NCBI RefSeq assembly: GCF_002163675.1
Contig: NZ_CP019334.1
Location: forward strand, 2,461,501-2,525,500
Length of the DNA: 64,000 bases
Source: Polaribacter sp. SA4-12
GTDB lineage: Bacteria; Bacteroidota; Bacteroidia; Flavobacteriales; Flavobacteriaceae
Reading direction: 5' to 3'
Position 1 is the first letter of the stretch, and each line of letters starts with the position of its first letter. The position numbers and the translations under genes were made by a program. The notes below the pieces were generated by a model. It did not search any database, had not been told where the DNA came from, and saw only the letters and a list, made by a program, of their open reading frames with translations. Below, piece by piece: positions 36,801 to 45,187 of this stretch.

Positions 36801-39366
36801 ATCCTACAAAAGAATTAAAAGGCGCGTATTTTTTAGTGAATGCATCTATAGAAAAATCACCTCCATTTTCAAATGCTCTTACCAAAAACTGAACGTTTAA
36901 CATTCCTGGAGCATTTTTACCAACAGCTAATTTACTGTTGATTTTTGCAATTCCATTTTCATCTAACTTTCCTTCAAAAATATTTATTTCTTCGGATGAA
37001 AATTTTCTTGATGGATCTGAAAAAATATAATTTTTGTAATTTTTAAAACTATAATTAGCGGCTGATACTTTTGCTTTTATTTCTGCCTTTAAGTTTTTTG
37101 CAGGTGTTCCGTGCAACCATTTTACATCTAAACTTCCATTTATAGGGTTTTTACTAGTTAGAATTTCATCAGCAAAATCTACTTTAATTTTTAAACGATT
37201 TGGTTTTACAGTTTCCACTTTTAAAGTCTTGTAAAACTTTGCGCCACCAACTGATATTTTCGCTGAATAATTACCCGTTTTAGCTTCTTGAGACGTTTTT
37301 ACAGTAAACTTGTAAAAGTTATTTAGATTTTCTGTTGCTACTTTTTTAAACACCAACTTGCCACTTGGATCTGTAACTTCTAATTTTATTGGATGATTTT
37401 TCGGCAATTTATTATCAGCATCATTCAATATAAAAGTTAAATGCATTTCATCACCTGGTCGCCAAACTCCACGTTCTCCATAAATGTATCCTTTCAATCC
37501 TTTTTGGGTCTTGCTACCAGAAACATCAAACTTACTTAATGACAAAGAATTCCCGTCTAACAACTTTACATATCCTTTGTTATTTCCTTTAGAAACGACA
37601 GCGAATGCTGCTTCTTTAGATGTTTTTATATTTACAAATCCTTCAGAATCTGTTTTTGTTGATACAATTTCTTGTTGTTGAAAATTGAATAATTTTACTG
37701 TAGCTCCAACTTCTGGTTCTGTGTTTAAAATGTTCGTTACTGCAAAGAAATAATTATTGTTGGTTCCTTTTTTAGCGATAATACCAAGGTTAGAAGCTAA
37801 TAAATTTTGAGCAATCATTCTATCGTCATCATAATACGCATCATTACAAGGATTATCTCTTTGTCGCCAATTATAGCTGTAATTTTTATAACTATATAAT
37901 TTATTATCCCAATACAATTCCTCTCTTAACTCCTCATCTTCAACCTCACTAAGATTGTCATATTCTTCTCCATAATATTCATCCTCAAAATCATTATTAT
38001 TTTCAGTTGACTCAGCATTATCTGCACAATTATAAAAAGTTTGACTTTTATTAAAATTGATCTCAATTCTATAGATTGCTCCAGGTTCTGTAGTTATCAT
38101 TTTAGAAATATCTACACTATATGCTTTCCATTTTTGAGTGTTATTTTTTTCATCATCAATTAGAGTTATCGTTTCTTTTGCAACTCTTCTTCCAACTCTT
38201 TTAATTTGACGCTCGTTATTACTATTGATGTTATTTTCTTGCAAAAATTGCAACACGTTATCTTCATATATTTTTATGATTCTAACATCTACTTCTTTAA
38301 TATTAATTGCTTCAAAATTGAATTTTAAATCTTTTGAATTCGGTAAAATTGTTCCGTTAGAAATTGCTCTAATTTGTGGTTTTTTCTGTTCGAAAGTAAT
38401 GGTTTCTTTAAATACGTTTTTAAGCTTAAAATCATCCGAATTTTTTATCCCTTGAAAAACAGATACTAAAATATTTCCTTGAAATTTTGTTTTAGAAAAC
38501 ACTTTTAACTCATTTCCATTGACAATAAAACGAGGTTTTTTCACATTCTGAATCGTTACTAAACCATCAAAATTTTGTTGTTTTTTTAGTGCATCAGAAA
38601 AGTTGATAGAAATGTATTGTTCGTTTGTATTCTTTACTTCTAAACGAACAACCTTAAAATTATTTTTTCCTGGAATTATAATTTCATTTTCTCCTTTAGA
38701 TTCTGAATTTATGATTGCTCCATTCCAAATGATTTCTAACTGGCTGTCATCAACAAAACGTTTGATGCTGTCAATTTTAAATTCGAAAGTTTTTCCACTG
38801 GAGAAAGATTCGTTCCAAACAATATTTTTTTTAACTCCCATTTGAGAAGCTTTTAATAGCTTTTCAGCATTTTCTAATGAAATTACATCTGCAGATTTTA
38901 CAACACCTTCTAAGTATTGATATTCCTTTGAATAAGATTGTAATGATGCTGTTTGAATGCTAAAATTAGGAGCAATTGTTTTAAACTGAAATGTATAATT
39001 TTTAAAATCTTGTGGAATGTCTTTATAAATTTCACTCAGTTTTACGGATACAGTATATTCTGTATTTGCATCAAGATTTTCATCAGGAATAAAAACAAAA
39101 GCGTGCTTATTTATCGTTTTAACTTTACCATTTACAAATGGTTTTATCGATAAAATATCTGGAGAAACTTCTTGGTTAGCTTCCCAACCAATTACTTCTT
39201 TAGCAAGATTTACGCTAATTTTTTCTGTTACAGAAACAACTCCTGAAGTTGTATAACTAACATACTCTTTAAATTTGTAGATGTTATCCGTTTTTATTTC
39301 TTCTTTCTTACAAGAAAAAATCAATATAAAAATAACAAGAGCGGAAAATAGATATTTTGTTTTCAT
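33808..39366 (-). CDS. Bacterial alpha-2-macroglobulin family lipoprotein
   Basis: An 1852-residue lipoprotein (signal MKTKYLFSALVIFILIFSC, then KKEE). Beta-rich MG domains fill the first two thirds, including the QTYERGVWRPGDE-like segment GYIGERGVWRPGDEMHL typical of the MG2/MG3 region. The thioester motif is intact (YPHGCVEQTTSS), followed by the alpha-helical TED domain and a C-terminal MG domain. Known: such proteins, paired with PbpC, are thought to trap proteases that breach the outer membrane. An ATG 7 codons upstream is rejected because the lipoprotein signal begins at 39366. No signs of decay despite the IS just past its stop. Confidence 0.92.
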   Translation of the reverse strand: MKTKYLFSALVIFILIFSCKKEEIKTDNIYKFKEYVSYTTSGVVSVTEKISVNLAKEVIGWEANQEVSPDILSIKPFVNGKVKTINKHAFVFIPDENLDANTEYTVSVKLSEIYKDIPQDFKNYTFQFKTIAPNFSIQTASLQSYSKEYQYLEGVVKSADVISLENAEKLLKASQMGVKKNIVWNESFSSGKTFEFKIDSIKRFVDDSQLEIIWNGAIINSESKGENEIIIPGKNNFKVVRLEVKNTNEQYISINFSDALKKQQNFDGLVTIQNVKKPRFIVNGNELKVFSKTKFQGNILVSVFQGIKNSDDFKLKNVFKETITFEQKKPQIRAISNGTILPNSKDLKFNFEAINIKEVDVRIIKIYEDNVLQFLQENNINSNNERQIKRVGRRVAKETITLIDDEKNNTQKWKAYSVDISKMITTEPGAIYRIEINFNKSQTFYNCADNAESTENNNDFEDEYYGEEYDNLSEVEDEELREELYWDNKLYSYKNYSYNWRQRDNPCNDAYYDDDRMIAQNLLASNLGIIAKKGTNNNYFFAVTNILNTEPEVGATVKLFNFQQQEIVSTKTDSEGFVNIKTSKEAAFAVVSKGNNKGYVKLLDGNSLSLSKFDVSGSKTQKGLKGYIYGERGVWRPGDEMHLTFILNDADNKLPKNHPIKLEVTDPSGKLVFKKVATENLNNFYKFTVKTSQEAKTGNYSAKISVGGAKFYKTLKVETVKPNRLKIKVDFADEILTSKNPINGSLDVKWLHGTPAKNLKAEIKAKVSAANYSFKNYKNYIFSDPSRKFSSEEINIFEGKLDENGIAKINSKLAVGKNAPGMLNVQFLVRAFENGGDFSIDAFTKKYAPFNSFVGLKSPKGNRYGSFFTDENQTFSIATVDEKGNPVKRDEIEVEIYQIKWRWWWSSSADNLSRYTSSSYHNKYKTLKISTDSKGKGSFKINIPERDRGRFLIRVIDKKSGHSTGRTAYFYKNWWQNSSSGDKEAAKMLVFSADKEKYNVGETAKITFPSGSEGRALISIENGTKVLETKWVKTQKGTTSVEIPINKNMTPNVFVNISLLQPHQVSENDLPLRLFGVIPVLVEDKNTKLEPQISMLDELQPEKEFTVKISEKNNKEMTYTLAVVEEGLLDLTRFKTPNAYTTFYAREALGVKTWDIFDDVIGAYSGSVDQVFAIGGDGSLSKGKNRKANRFKPVVKYLGPFFLSKGKTKTHKITLPNYIGSVRTMVIAGDVKNEAFGNAEKAVPVKKPLMVLATLPRKLSPKEKVILPVSVFAMDKRVKDVTVQVKTSNGISVVGSKSKRLAFEKPGEKMVYFELDVLKANGINTVEIIATGDGEKSTYKVELDVVNPNPITSKIIDQNIEGEQTQTITFNAFGVEDSNTAILELSTIPSINFTGRLAYLIRYPHGCVEQTTSSVFPQLFLNDLFDLTSAKKQEIQNNIEKGIKRLGNFQKANGGLSYWMGESRMSDWGTSYAGHFLLEAEKKGFVLPLTFKSNFIRYQKEAARNWRPNYNSYTRDLSQAYRLYTLALAGSADLSAMNRLREFKQISNEAKWRLAAAYALVGHKEASTEIMGKADLNFSGYNYYNYGSVTRNRAMALETMLLTNNKEVKSIAKSIAKDLSSNNWMSTQSTAFSLLSIGKMVVKNGGKSININYTNAGDNETLKTASSMVQRTLKVKKGANSISINNNENNIVFARIINSGKLPLGSEISESRGLSVSVNYKDLKGKAININELKQGQDFVAKITVSNPKNESVKDIALTQIFPSGWEIVNTRFTDFGATAKSEARYTDIRDDRVNFYFDLNKGRKTAETKTFTVLLNAAYLGKYYLPGVQVEAMYDNDYLVRTKGRWINVIK

Positions 39367-39399
39367 AGTTGTGTCATTTATAAGCACAACTCAAATTTA
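39367..39399 (-). promoter_or_regulatory. Putative A2M promoter with inverted repeat
   Basis: TAAATTTG (minus, 39399-39392) fits the -7 consensus; transcription would begin near 39386. A 7-bp inverted repeat AGTTGTG (39367-39373) / CACAACT (39385-39391) fills the whole space between the -7 element and the ATG. It could be an operator or a 5' hairpin. Confidence 0.5.
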
Positions 39400-39481
39400 A
39401 CGATAAAAACCCCCTTAGAAAATGATAAATGAGAATTCGTAATGGTATTATTAGAATTCGTGAAAACTAAAAAAACAACTA

Positions 39482-42400
39482 CTAATTATCCTTCTTAAAT
39501 CTCTTGTTTCTAAGATATGCAATTACAGAAACTACAATTACGATTGCCACCAAAACATAAATAAATGTTGGAATTGGCACAGGATCTCCTGCTGCATAAC
39601 TATGCAAACCTGATAAATAATAATTCACCCCAAAGGATGTCATAATAATAGATCCAAAAGCAAAAACACTTACTGTATTTAGAACATAATTACTTCTTAA
39701 AGCGGGTATAAAACGTAAGTGTAAAACAATTGAATACACAATTACACTAATTAACGCCCAAGTTTCTTTTGGATCCCAAGCCCAATAACGACCCCAAGAT
39801 TCGTTTGCCCAAATTCCACCTAAAAAAGTACCAACAGCCAACACAAACAAACCGATTGTCATTGATATTTCGTTGATATAAGTAAGCTCTTTAATTTTAA
39901 TATTTATAATTTTTTTTGTCTTCTCAGTTTTAAAAATCATTAATAACAAAGCCATAAAACCTAAAATTGCAGAAAGTGCCAATGGTGCATAACTGCTTAC
40001 AATTGTTGCTACGTGAATTTTTAACCAAAATGATTTTAAAACAGGCATTAAATTGGTGATTTCTGGACTCAACCAATCTAAGTAACTTACAAATAAAAGT
40101 GCTCCAGAAAATAAAGTTGTTAATGGCAATGAAAAATCTGATTTTCTGAACGTTAAAAAACCACATAGTAATAAAACCCAAGCAACGAAAATTAACATTT
40201 CGTAACCGTTACTCCAAGGTGCGTGTTGAGCAACATACCATCTTAAAATAATATTTGCAGTAAAGCAAAGAAAGAAGATTAGGGTTAAAATAATTGTTCC
40301 GTTCCAGATAGCATCTACTAACTTTCTACTTATTAGAATTTTTATGATTGATAAAATTAAAAGGATGGTTCCTAAAACAAAAAACACTTGAAACAACCAA
40401 AAATTTAAGTTCAATTGGTTATACCATAATTCCGCCTCAACTCTTTTTCTGCTCGGAATAATTTCTTTTCCTAAAACATCTTGAAACTTTTTAATGTATT
40501 CTAATTTTTCACTGGCAGCAACCCAATTTTTATCATTTACATCTTTAAAGTAAGTGGAAATGATACTTTTAGCAAAGTTTCCATCTTCTATAGGAAAATC
40601 TTTAAAATCGTGTGTTGGACCAAACCATTTGTTATTCTCGTCATTACTATTCGGAAAAACTTTTAAATAATTTCCAGAAAAAACATTGTATAAAATATTG
40701 AAACGCTCATCAACTTTTAAAACCTCTTTATCAAACTCGCTTCTTTCTGCTGGTTTCTTTTTATTTGCGTTTTCAACTACTTTACCTAACTTATAATCTC
40801 CATTATCGTCTAACAAACCAATAAAAGAAACTAGGTTATTTTCGCTTATTTTTAGCTCAGAAAATAATTCTCCTCCTTTTTTCTCATCAACTTTAATTAA
40901 TGGAATGTATTGCCAAACATTTGCTGAAGCTTGCATTGCTAAAAAAGTCTGATTCGCATCTAAACGAACACTTTCTCCTTTTTGAGTGAATTTAAAATAA
41001 GGCTTTCTCGTTAGCTTTCTCATAAATTCTGAAGCCAACGTATTTATTGGTTTTATTCTTCCATCTAAATCTTGCACCATTAAACGTCCAAATAAATCAG
41101 CATGCTGAACATCTATTGTTTGACTTTTAATTATTTCAACATTAATTACTGGATCTTTTTGTTGAGAAAAAGAACTACTCGTAATTGATGATAACATTAA
41201 AAGCAATAATGCCGTTTTATTCTTTAATTTATTCAATTTCTGGTTGATTTGTGTAAAACGAGAACCATTACCAAAGAGTGTAAAAAACATACCAATCATC
41301 ATTAAAAAATAACCTAAGTAAGTAACATTTGTTCCAATAGCATCGTGATTTACAGATAAAACTGTACCTAATTCATCCGTATCATAACTTGCCTGAAAAA
41401 AGCGATATCCTTTATAATCTAAAACATTATTCATAAAAATTCTATGTAATAAACGCTCTTCTCCATCAATAACCTGAACTTCACTCGCATACGCAGAAGG
41501 ACTTGTAGAACCTGGATAACGATCTAATTGAAAATCATCTAAATGAATAGAAAAAGGAATTTTAATAGTCTTAGATCCATAAGACAAAGACATTTTTAAA
41601 TTATCAAAATCTACTTTATGTTCAGTTGGTAAAAAACCCTGTCTGTACAATAATTTGATTTGTTTAACCTCATCATTAACTTTTACATTAACAATTAAAG
41701 CATCGTCTTTTTGCTCATCATTATCTTTCAATTTTTCAGCACCACTAACTAAATCTATTTTTCCTTTTGGTACATACCTTAAAAGTACAAATGATGCATC
41801 TCCATCTCTATATAACGTTCTTAAAGTTAACGTATGTAAACTATCTTTTTTAATTGTGCTAGCAGTTTCTGTTGCCATCACAAATGAACTTAAATCTCTA
41901 GGAGAAAGAACTTTAAAAACACCTTTTTCCTCAGTAATATTAATAATCCCTTCTTCATTAGATTCGAAACCAATTTTATGTCGATGTGCTCCAATAGCTT
42001 CAACTTCTCCTCTTTCTAAATAAACTGTTTCTCTTCCATTTCCTGCAGAAACAACCATTTCAATTATAAATTTTCCATCTATAGGATCTTCTACAATCTC
42101 AGGTACAGCATCTGCAATAAAGTTATTATATGAAATTGTTACAGGCTCATTATTAAAATCTGTATCAATACTAAAATCATTATCACTTATAGGTGAAAAA
42201 GTTAATCGTTTAGTGATAGATTTTGTTGTTTTCCCATCCGTTAAATGAATATGGATAAAATTATCACTAGATAATATTACGTTTGATGAAGCTCCTTCTC
42301 TAACTCTCATAATTCCTCCATAAGAAGAATATCTAGTAATACTTGCACCCAAAAGAATTACTATAAAAGATAAATGAAATAATAAAATTGGCCATTTTTT

Positions 42401-42619
42401 TATAGACCATAAATTATATTTAAAAGTATTAAAGAGAAAACACACGCCTAATCCTAACATTACCATTTCAAACCACCAAGCATCGTAAACAATTTTCCAA
42501 GCAGTTGCAATACCATAATCATTTTCAATAAAAGTTGCAACAGCCATAGAAACTGCAAATGTTAACAACAATATAATTGCTAGAAAAGACGAGGAAAAAA
42601 TTTTTGATAATCTATTCAT
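39482..42619 (-). CDS. ccsBA: Fused cytochrome c biogenesis protein CcsBA (ResB-CcsA)
   Basis: A 1045-residue fusion. The N-terminal ResB/CcsB part has membrane helices near 10-30, 50-70 and 78-95 and a large periplasmic domain. The C-terminal CcsA part has several helices and the haem-handling WWD motif WGRYWAWDPKETWALI. System II fusions carry haem across the membrane and attach it to CxxCH motifs. It follows nrfA by 86 bases containing a hairpin, so it is probably the maturation enzyme for the nrfHA products; Bacteroidota nrf loci often have this arrangement. Confidence 0.93.
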   Translation of the reverse strand: MNRLSKIFSSSFLAIILLLTFAVSMAVATFIENDYGIATAWKIVYDAWWFEMVMLGLGVCFLFNTFKYNLWSIKKWPILLFHLSFIVILLGASITRYSSYGGIMRVREGASSNVILSSDNFIHIHLTDGKTTKSITKRLTFSPISDNDFSIDTDFNNEPVTISYNNFIADAVPEIVEDPIDGKFIIEMVVSAGNGRETVYLERGEVEAIGAHRHKIGFESNEEGIINITEEKGVFKVLSPRDLSSFVMATETASTIKKDSLHTLTLRTLYRDGDASFVLLRYVPKGKIDLVSGAEKLKDNDEQKDDALIVNVKVNDEVKQIKLLYRQGFLPTEHKVDFDNLKMSLSYGSKTIKIPFSIHLDDFQLDRYPGSTSPSAYASEVQVIDGEERLLHRIFMNNVLDYKGYRFFQASYDTDELGTVLSVNHDAIGTNVTYLGYFLMMIGMFFTLFGNGSRFTQINQKLNKLKNKTALLLLMLSSITSSSFSQQKDPVINVEIIKSQTIDVQHADLFGRLMVQDLDGRIKPINTLASEFMRKLTRKPYFKFTQKGESVRLDANQTFLAMQASANVWQYIPLIKVDEKKGGELFSELKISENNLVSFIGLLDDNGDYKLGKVVENANKKKPAERSEFDKEVLKVDERFNILYNVFSGNYLKVFPNSNDENNKWFGPTHDFKDFPIEDGNFAKSIISTYFKDVNDKNWVAASEKLEYIKKFQDVLGKEIIPSRKRVEAELWYNQLNLNFWLFQVFFVLGTILLILSIIKILISRKLVDAIWNGTIILTLIFFLCFTANIILRWYVAQHAPWSNGYEMLIFVAWVLLLCGFLTFRKSDFSLPLTTLFSGALLFVSYLDWLSPEITNLMPVLKSFWLKIHVATIVSSYAPLALSAILGFMALLLMIFKTEKTKKIINIKIKELTYINEISMTIGLFVLAVGTFLGGIWANESWGRYWAWDPKETWALISVIVYSIVLHLRFIPALRSNYVLNTVSVFAFGSIIMTSFGVNYYLSGLHSYAAGDPVPIPTFIYVLVAIVIVVSVIAYLRNKRFKKDN

Positions 42620-42647
42620 TTAGTGGCGCTTTGAGTTTTATACATAC

Positions 42648-42687
42648 AAAAAGATACCTTCTTGATTTAAAAAGGTATCTTTCTTTT
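42648..42687 (-). terminator. Hairpin between nrfA and ccsBA
   Basis: An 11-bp stem AAAGATACCTT (42650-42660) with AAGGTATCTTT (42672-42682), loop of 11 bases; five T follow on the minus strand. It may be a partial terminator lowering ccsBA relative to nrfHA. Confidence 0.65.
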
Positions 42688-42705
42688 TACTAGTTATATT
42701 GTTGC

Positions 42706-44205
42706 TTACTTTTTTGAAGAAGCATTTGAGTTAATCTCCATTTTATCTTCACGAGCTTTAGCTTCTTCTAACCATTTTGGTAAAAGGTTTTTCTTAAAGG
42801 CTGCTTTTTCTGCTCTTAATTTTTCCATATCTAAACCAATATACTTTTGTGCTAATTCTTTTGTAGAAACATCTGGCATATCAATTGGCTTGTTATGTCC
42901 TAAAGTGGCTAACATTCTCGCTAATTTTATACGTGCATCTTGTGCTTTTACTAAACCTCCACCAATAACTCTCGCTATTTCTACAGGTGCATGGAAAGAT
43001 GCTCCATGAGATGCAGCTGAATAATCCCAACGCCATTGTGCGTGTCTTATATCTAATAAAATAGGTTTCATTTGTGCTTCTGTTGCACCTAAATCCCAAC
43101 ATTTTTTAGCTTCTAAATGTGCTCTTACTAATAAATCTTCTAATTTTAATCTATTTTCAGTGGCTTTACTTTGTCTCTCGTAAACATTTGCAATTAGCTT
43201 TTTAGATTCTTCTCTATGACAAACCTGACAAGCATTAGATGTATTGTTTAAAGGAGATTGAATATGGTGATCTGTAAATTTCTGACCACCTTCACTTTTA
43301 TATGGCATATGACAATCTGCACAAGAAACACCTCTATCTGCATGCACACCTGTCATAAAAGTTTCATAACCTGGATGTTGTGCTTTTAACATTGGAGCTC
43401 CACTAATTTTATGAGTCCAATCTTTAAAATCAATATTATCGTAGTATTCTTCCATTGCTTCAACAGATGTTCCGTTTGCCCAAGGGAATTTTAAATAAGG
43501 AATTCCTTCTTTACCAGGTAATTTTTTATCGAAGTAGTATTCAACGTGACATTGAGCACAAACTAAAGATCTCATTTCATTATGAGTTGCTTTATTAATG
43601 TCTTTACCCATTGCATCAAATGCTTCAACAAGTGCTGGTCTAGAAATTTGTAATTTCATAGTCTTTGGATTATGACAATCTGCACAACCAATAGAATTCA
43701 CTATTTCAGCACCTTTATCTGCCCATTTTCCACTATAAAATTCAGCTACACCAATTTCATTCATTAAACGTGGTACATCTGGTCCTTTACAAGTCCAACA
43801 AGTTGCTGGCATTGGTCCATCACCTTTACCTTTAGGTCCACCAGTTCTTAATGAATTTCTAAGATCTTCAACTGCATAAGCATGCCCTCTACCTTGGTTG
43901 TAGTCTTTAGAAAAACCATAACCTGCAAAAAGAATTACTAAATTAGGATCTTCTTCTAATACATCACGTACTGCAGAACCACCTTGAAAAGATGCAAAAG
44001 TAGTATCTAATGTTTGCAATGATGATTGATATTCTAATGGAAAGTTCTCTCCCCAAACCTCATTTCTAGGTTCGTTTTCAGAAATATTTACCTGCGGAAC
44101 ATATTTATATTTTGCCTCTGACTTTCTATTTACAATACTTGAAGCTAAAAGCCCCAATAAGAAAACCACTATAATTGTTATTACAAATAGTACTTTATTT
44201 TTCAT
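42706..44205 (-). CDS. nrfA: Ammonia-forming cytochrome c nitrite reductase, catalytic subunit
   Basis: A 499-residue periplasmic pentahaem cytochrome reducing nitrite to ammonium with six electrons. The catalytic haem has the lysine ligand motif CWTCK (136-140). Four standard haem sites follow: CADCHNPKT, CAQCHVEY, CADCHMPYK and CQVCHREES. An N-terminal hydrophobic segment (VLFVITIIVVFLLGLLAS) is a signal anchor. It starts 10 bases after nrfH. All five haem motifs are intact. Confidence 0.97.
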   Translation of the reverse strand: MKNKVLFVITIIVVFLLGLLASSIVNRKSEAKYKYVPQVNISENEPRNEVWGENFPLEYQSSLQTLDTTFASFQGGSAVRDVLEEDPNLVILFAGYGFSKDYNQGRGHAYAVEDLRNSLRTGGPKGKGDGPMPATCWTCKGPDVPRLMNEIGVAEFYSGKWADKGAEIVNSIGCADCHNPKTMKLQISRPALVEAFDAMGKDINKATHNEMRSLVCAQCHVEYYFDKKLPGKEGIPYLKFPWANGTSVEAMEEYYDNIDFKDWTHKISGAPMLKAQHPGYETFMTGVHADRGVSCADCHMPYKSEGGQKFTDHHIQSPLNNTSNACQVCHREESKKLIANVYERQSKATENRLKLEDLLVRAHLEAKKCWDLGATEAQMKPILLDIRHAQWRWDYSAASHGASFHAPVEIARVIGGGLVKAQDARIKLARMLATLGHNKPIDMPDVSTKELAQKYIGLDMEKLRAEKAAFKKNLLPKWLEEAKAREDKMEINSNASSKK

Positions 44206-44215
44206 CTTAAAATAT

Positions 44216-44812
44216 TTATTTTTTTATTTGTTCTGCTAACCAAGAAGGAATAACTGTTTCCTCTTGATCTGTTGGCAAAGGAGCAACATTAAATTTAATT
44301 GTTAATAAACCGTGTACTTTTCCATGAGGAACTTGCTTGTGACAACTCCAACATTTTCTAGTAGTTCTATTTTCTTTATGGTCTTCTAAATAACCATCAT
44401 ATTTTGTTTGAGTAACTAATTGCACATGACAACGAATACAATTGTTTTGAACCACTTCTTGAGAAGCTTCTTTCATTTCAATTACATCTGGTTCTGCTCT
44501 AGCAGTAAAAACGGAAGCATGGTACAAACCATCTTTCGCTTTAAAGAAGTATTTATTAAAAACATTGTCATGAGGCACATGACAATCATTACATTTTGCC
44601 CACTGTCTATGCGAACTATGCATCCAACTATTATAAACTGGTGTCATAACATGGCAATTTACACAAGCCTGTGGATCATCTGACAGGTAAGAAAGTACCT
44701 TAGACTCCTTAGCCATGAACAAACCTAAACCGATAATAACAGCAATAAAAAATAATGCTATTTTTCTCCAATTAGATTCTTTTGGTAAAATTTTTATTTT
44801 ATTTTTCAACAC
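44216..44812 (-). CDS. nrfH: Cytochrome c nitrite reductase membrane subunit NrfH
   Basis: A 198-residue NapC/NirT-family tetrahaem quinol dehydrogenase. One N-terminal transmembrane helix (IALFFIAVIIGLGLFM) precedes four haem sites: CVNCHVMTP, CNDCHVPHD, CIRCHVQLV and CWSCHKQVP. It takes electrons from menaquinol to NrfA. It is the first gene of nrfH-nrfA-ccsBA, with a -7 element and palindrome upstream. Confidence 0.96.
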   Translation of the reverse strand: MLKNKIKILPKESNWRKIALFFIAVIIGLGLFMAKESKVLSYLSDDPQACVNCHVMTPVYNSWMHSSHRQWAKCNDCHVPHDNVFNKYFFKAKDGLYHASVFTARAEPDVIEMKEASQEVVQNNCIRCHVQLVTQTKYDGYLEDHKENRTTRKCWSCHKQVPHGKVHGLLTIKFNVAPLPTDQEETVIPSWLAEQIKK

Positions 44813-44884
44813 TCTATTTTATTTCTCTTATCTAAAAAAAATGATATAAACCAAGTTGAATACAGGTCTACTCAAAATACGAAT

Positions 44885-44892
44885 CAAAAATA
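44885..44892 (-). promoter_or_regulatory. Putative nrfH -7 element
   Basis: TATTTTTG on the minus strand matches TAnnTTTG; the start is expected near 44879-44881, about 67 bases before the nrfH ATG. Confidence 0.55.
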
Positions 44893-44905
44893 CTTTTAAC
44901 AAACA

Positions 44906-44930
44906 TTATGACTTATGACAAATGTCATAA
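44906..44930. promoter_or_regulatory. Crp/Fnr-type operator upstream of nrfH
   Basis: A perfect palindrome TTATGACAAATGTCATAA (44913-44930) contains TGAC-N4-GTCA, the layout of DNR/NnrR/FNR-type sites. A third half-site TTATGAC directly precedes it (44906-44912). The palindrome centre is about 41-42 bases upstream of the predicted start, the class II activator position. The regulator's identity is inferred. Confidence 0.6.
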
Positions 44931-44984
44931 AAGCATAAATAAAGACCTTTATATCTTATGTTTTACTTGTGTAATATAAGATAA

Positions 44985-45017
44985 AAAAAAGTCTCAAACA
45001 AATGTTGAGACTTTTTT
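44985..45017 (-). terminator. Terminator of the tRNA-Cys transcript
   Basis: A 13-bp stem AAAAAAGTCTCAA (44985-44997) with TTGAGACTTTTTT (45005-45017), 7-base loop; T run on the minus strand. It begins 3 bases after the tRNA 3' end. Confidence 0.9.
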
Positions 45018-45019
45018 GG

Positions 45020-45090
45020 AGGTGTCTAGCGGATTCGAACCGCTGTACATGGTTTTGCAAACCATTGCCTAGCCACTCGGCCAAGACACC
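45020..45090 (-). tRNA. tRNA-Cys (GCA anticodon)
   Basis: A 71-base cloverleaf. The acceptor stem is GGTGTCT with AGACACC, the discriminator is U, the anticodon loop is TTTGCAAA with anticodon GCA, and the T arm has GCGGTTCGAATCCGC. The CCA is not encoded. Discriminator U and GCA define cysteine. Confidence 0.97.
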
Positions 45091-45144
45091 TTTTTATTTT
45101 TAAAACTAATTTCCAATAAATTGACAATCTGTTTTTAAGGATTG

Positions 45145-45162
45145 CAAATTTACGCAAATTTA
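45145..45162 (-). promoter_or_regulatory. Tandem -7 elements for tRNA-Cys
   Basis: Two TAAATTTG elements (45162-45155 and 45152-45145, minus strand) lie in a 10-base direct repeat upstream of the tRNA. Both fit TAnnTTTG exactly, 55-72 bases before the mature 5' end. Confidence 0.55.
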
Positions 45163-45187
45163 CAAGTATTGCAAGTGTTTTTTTACT

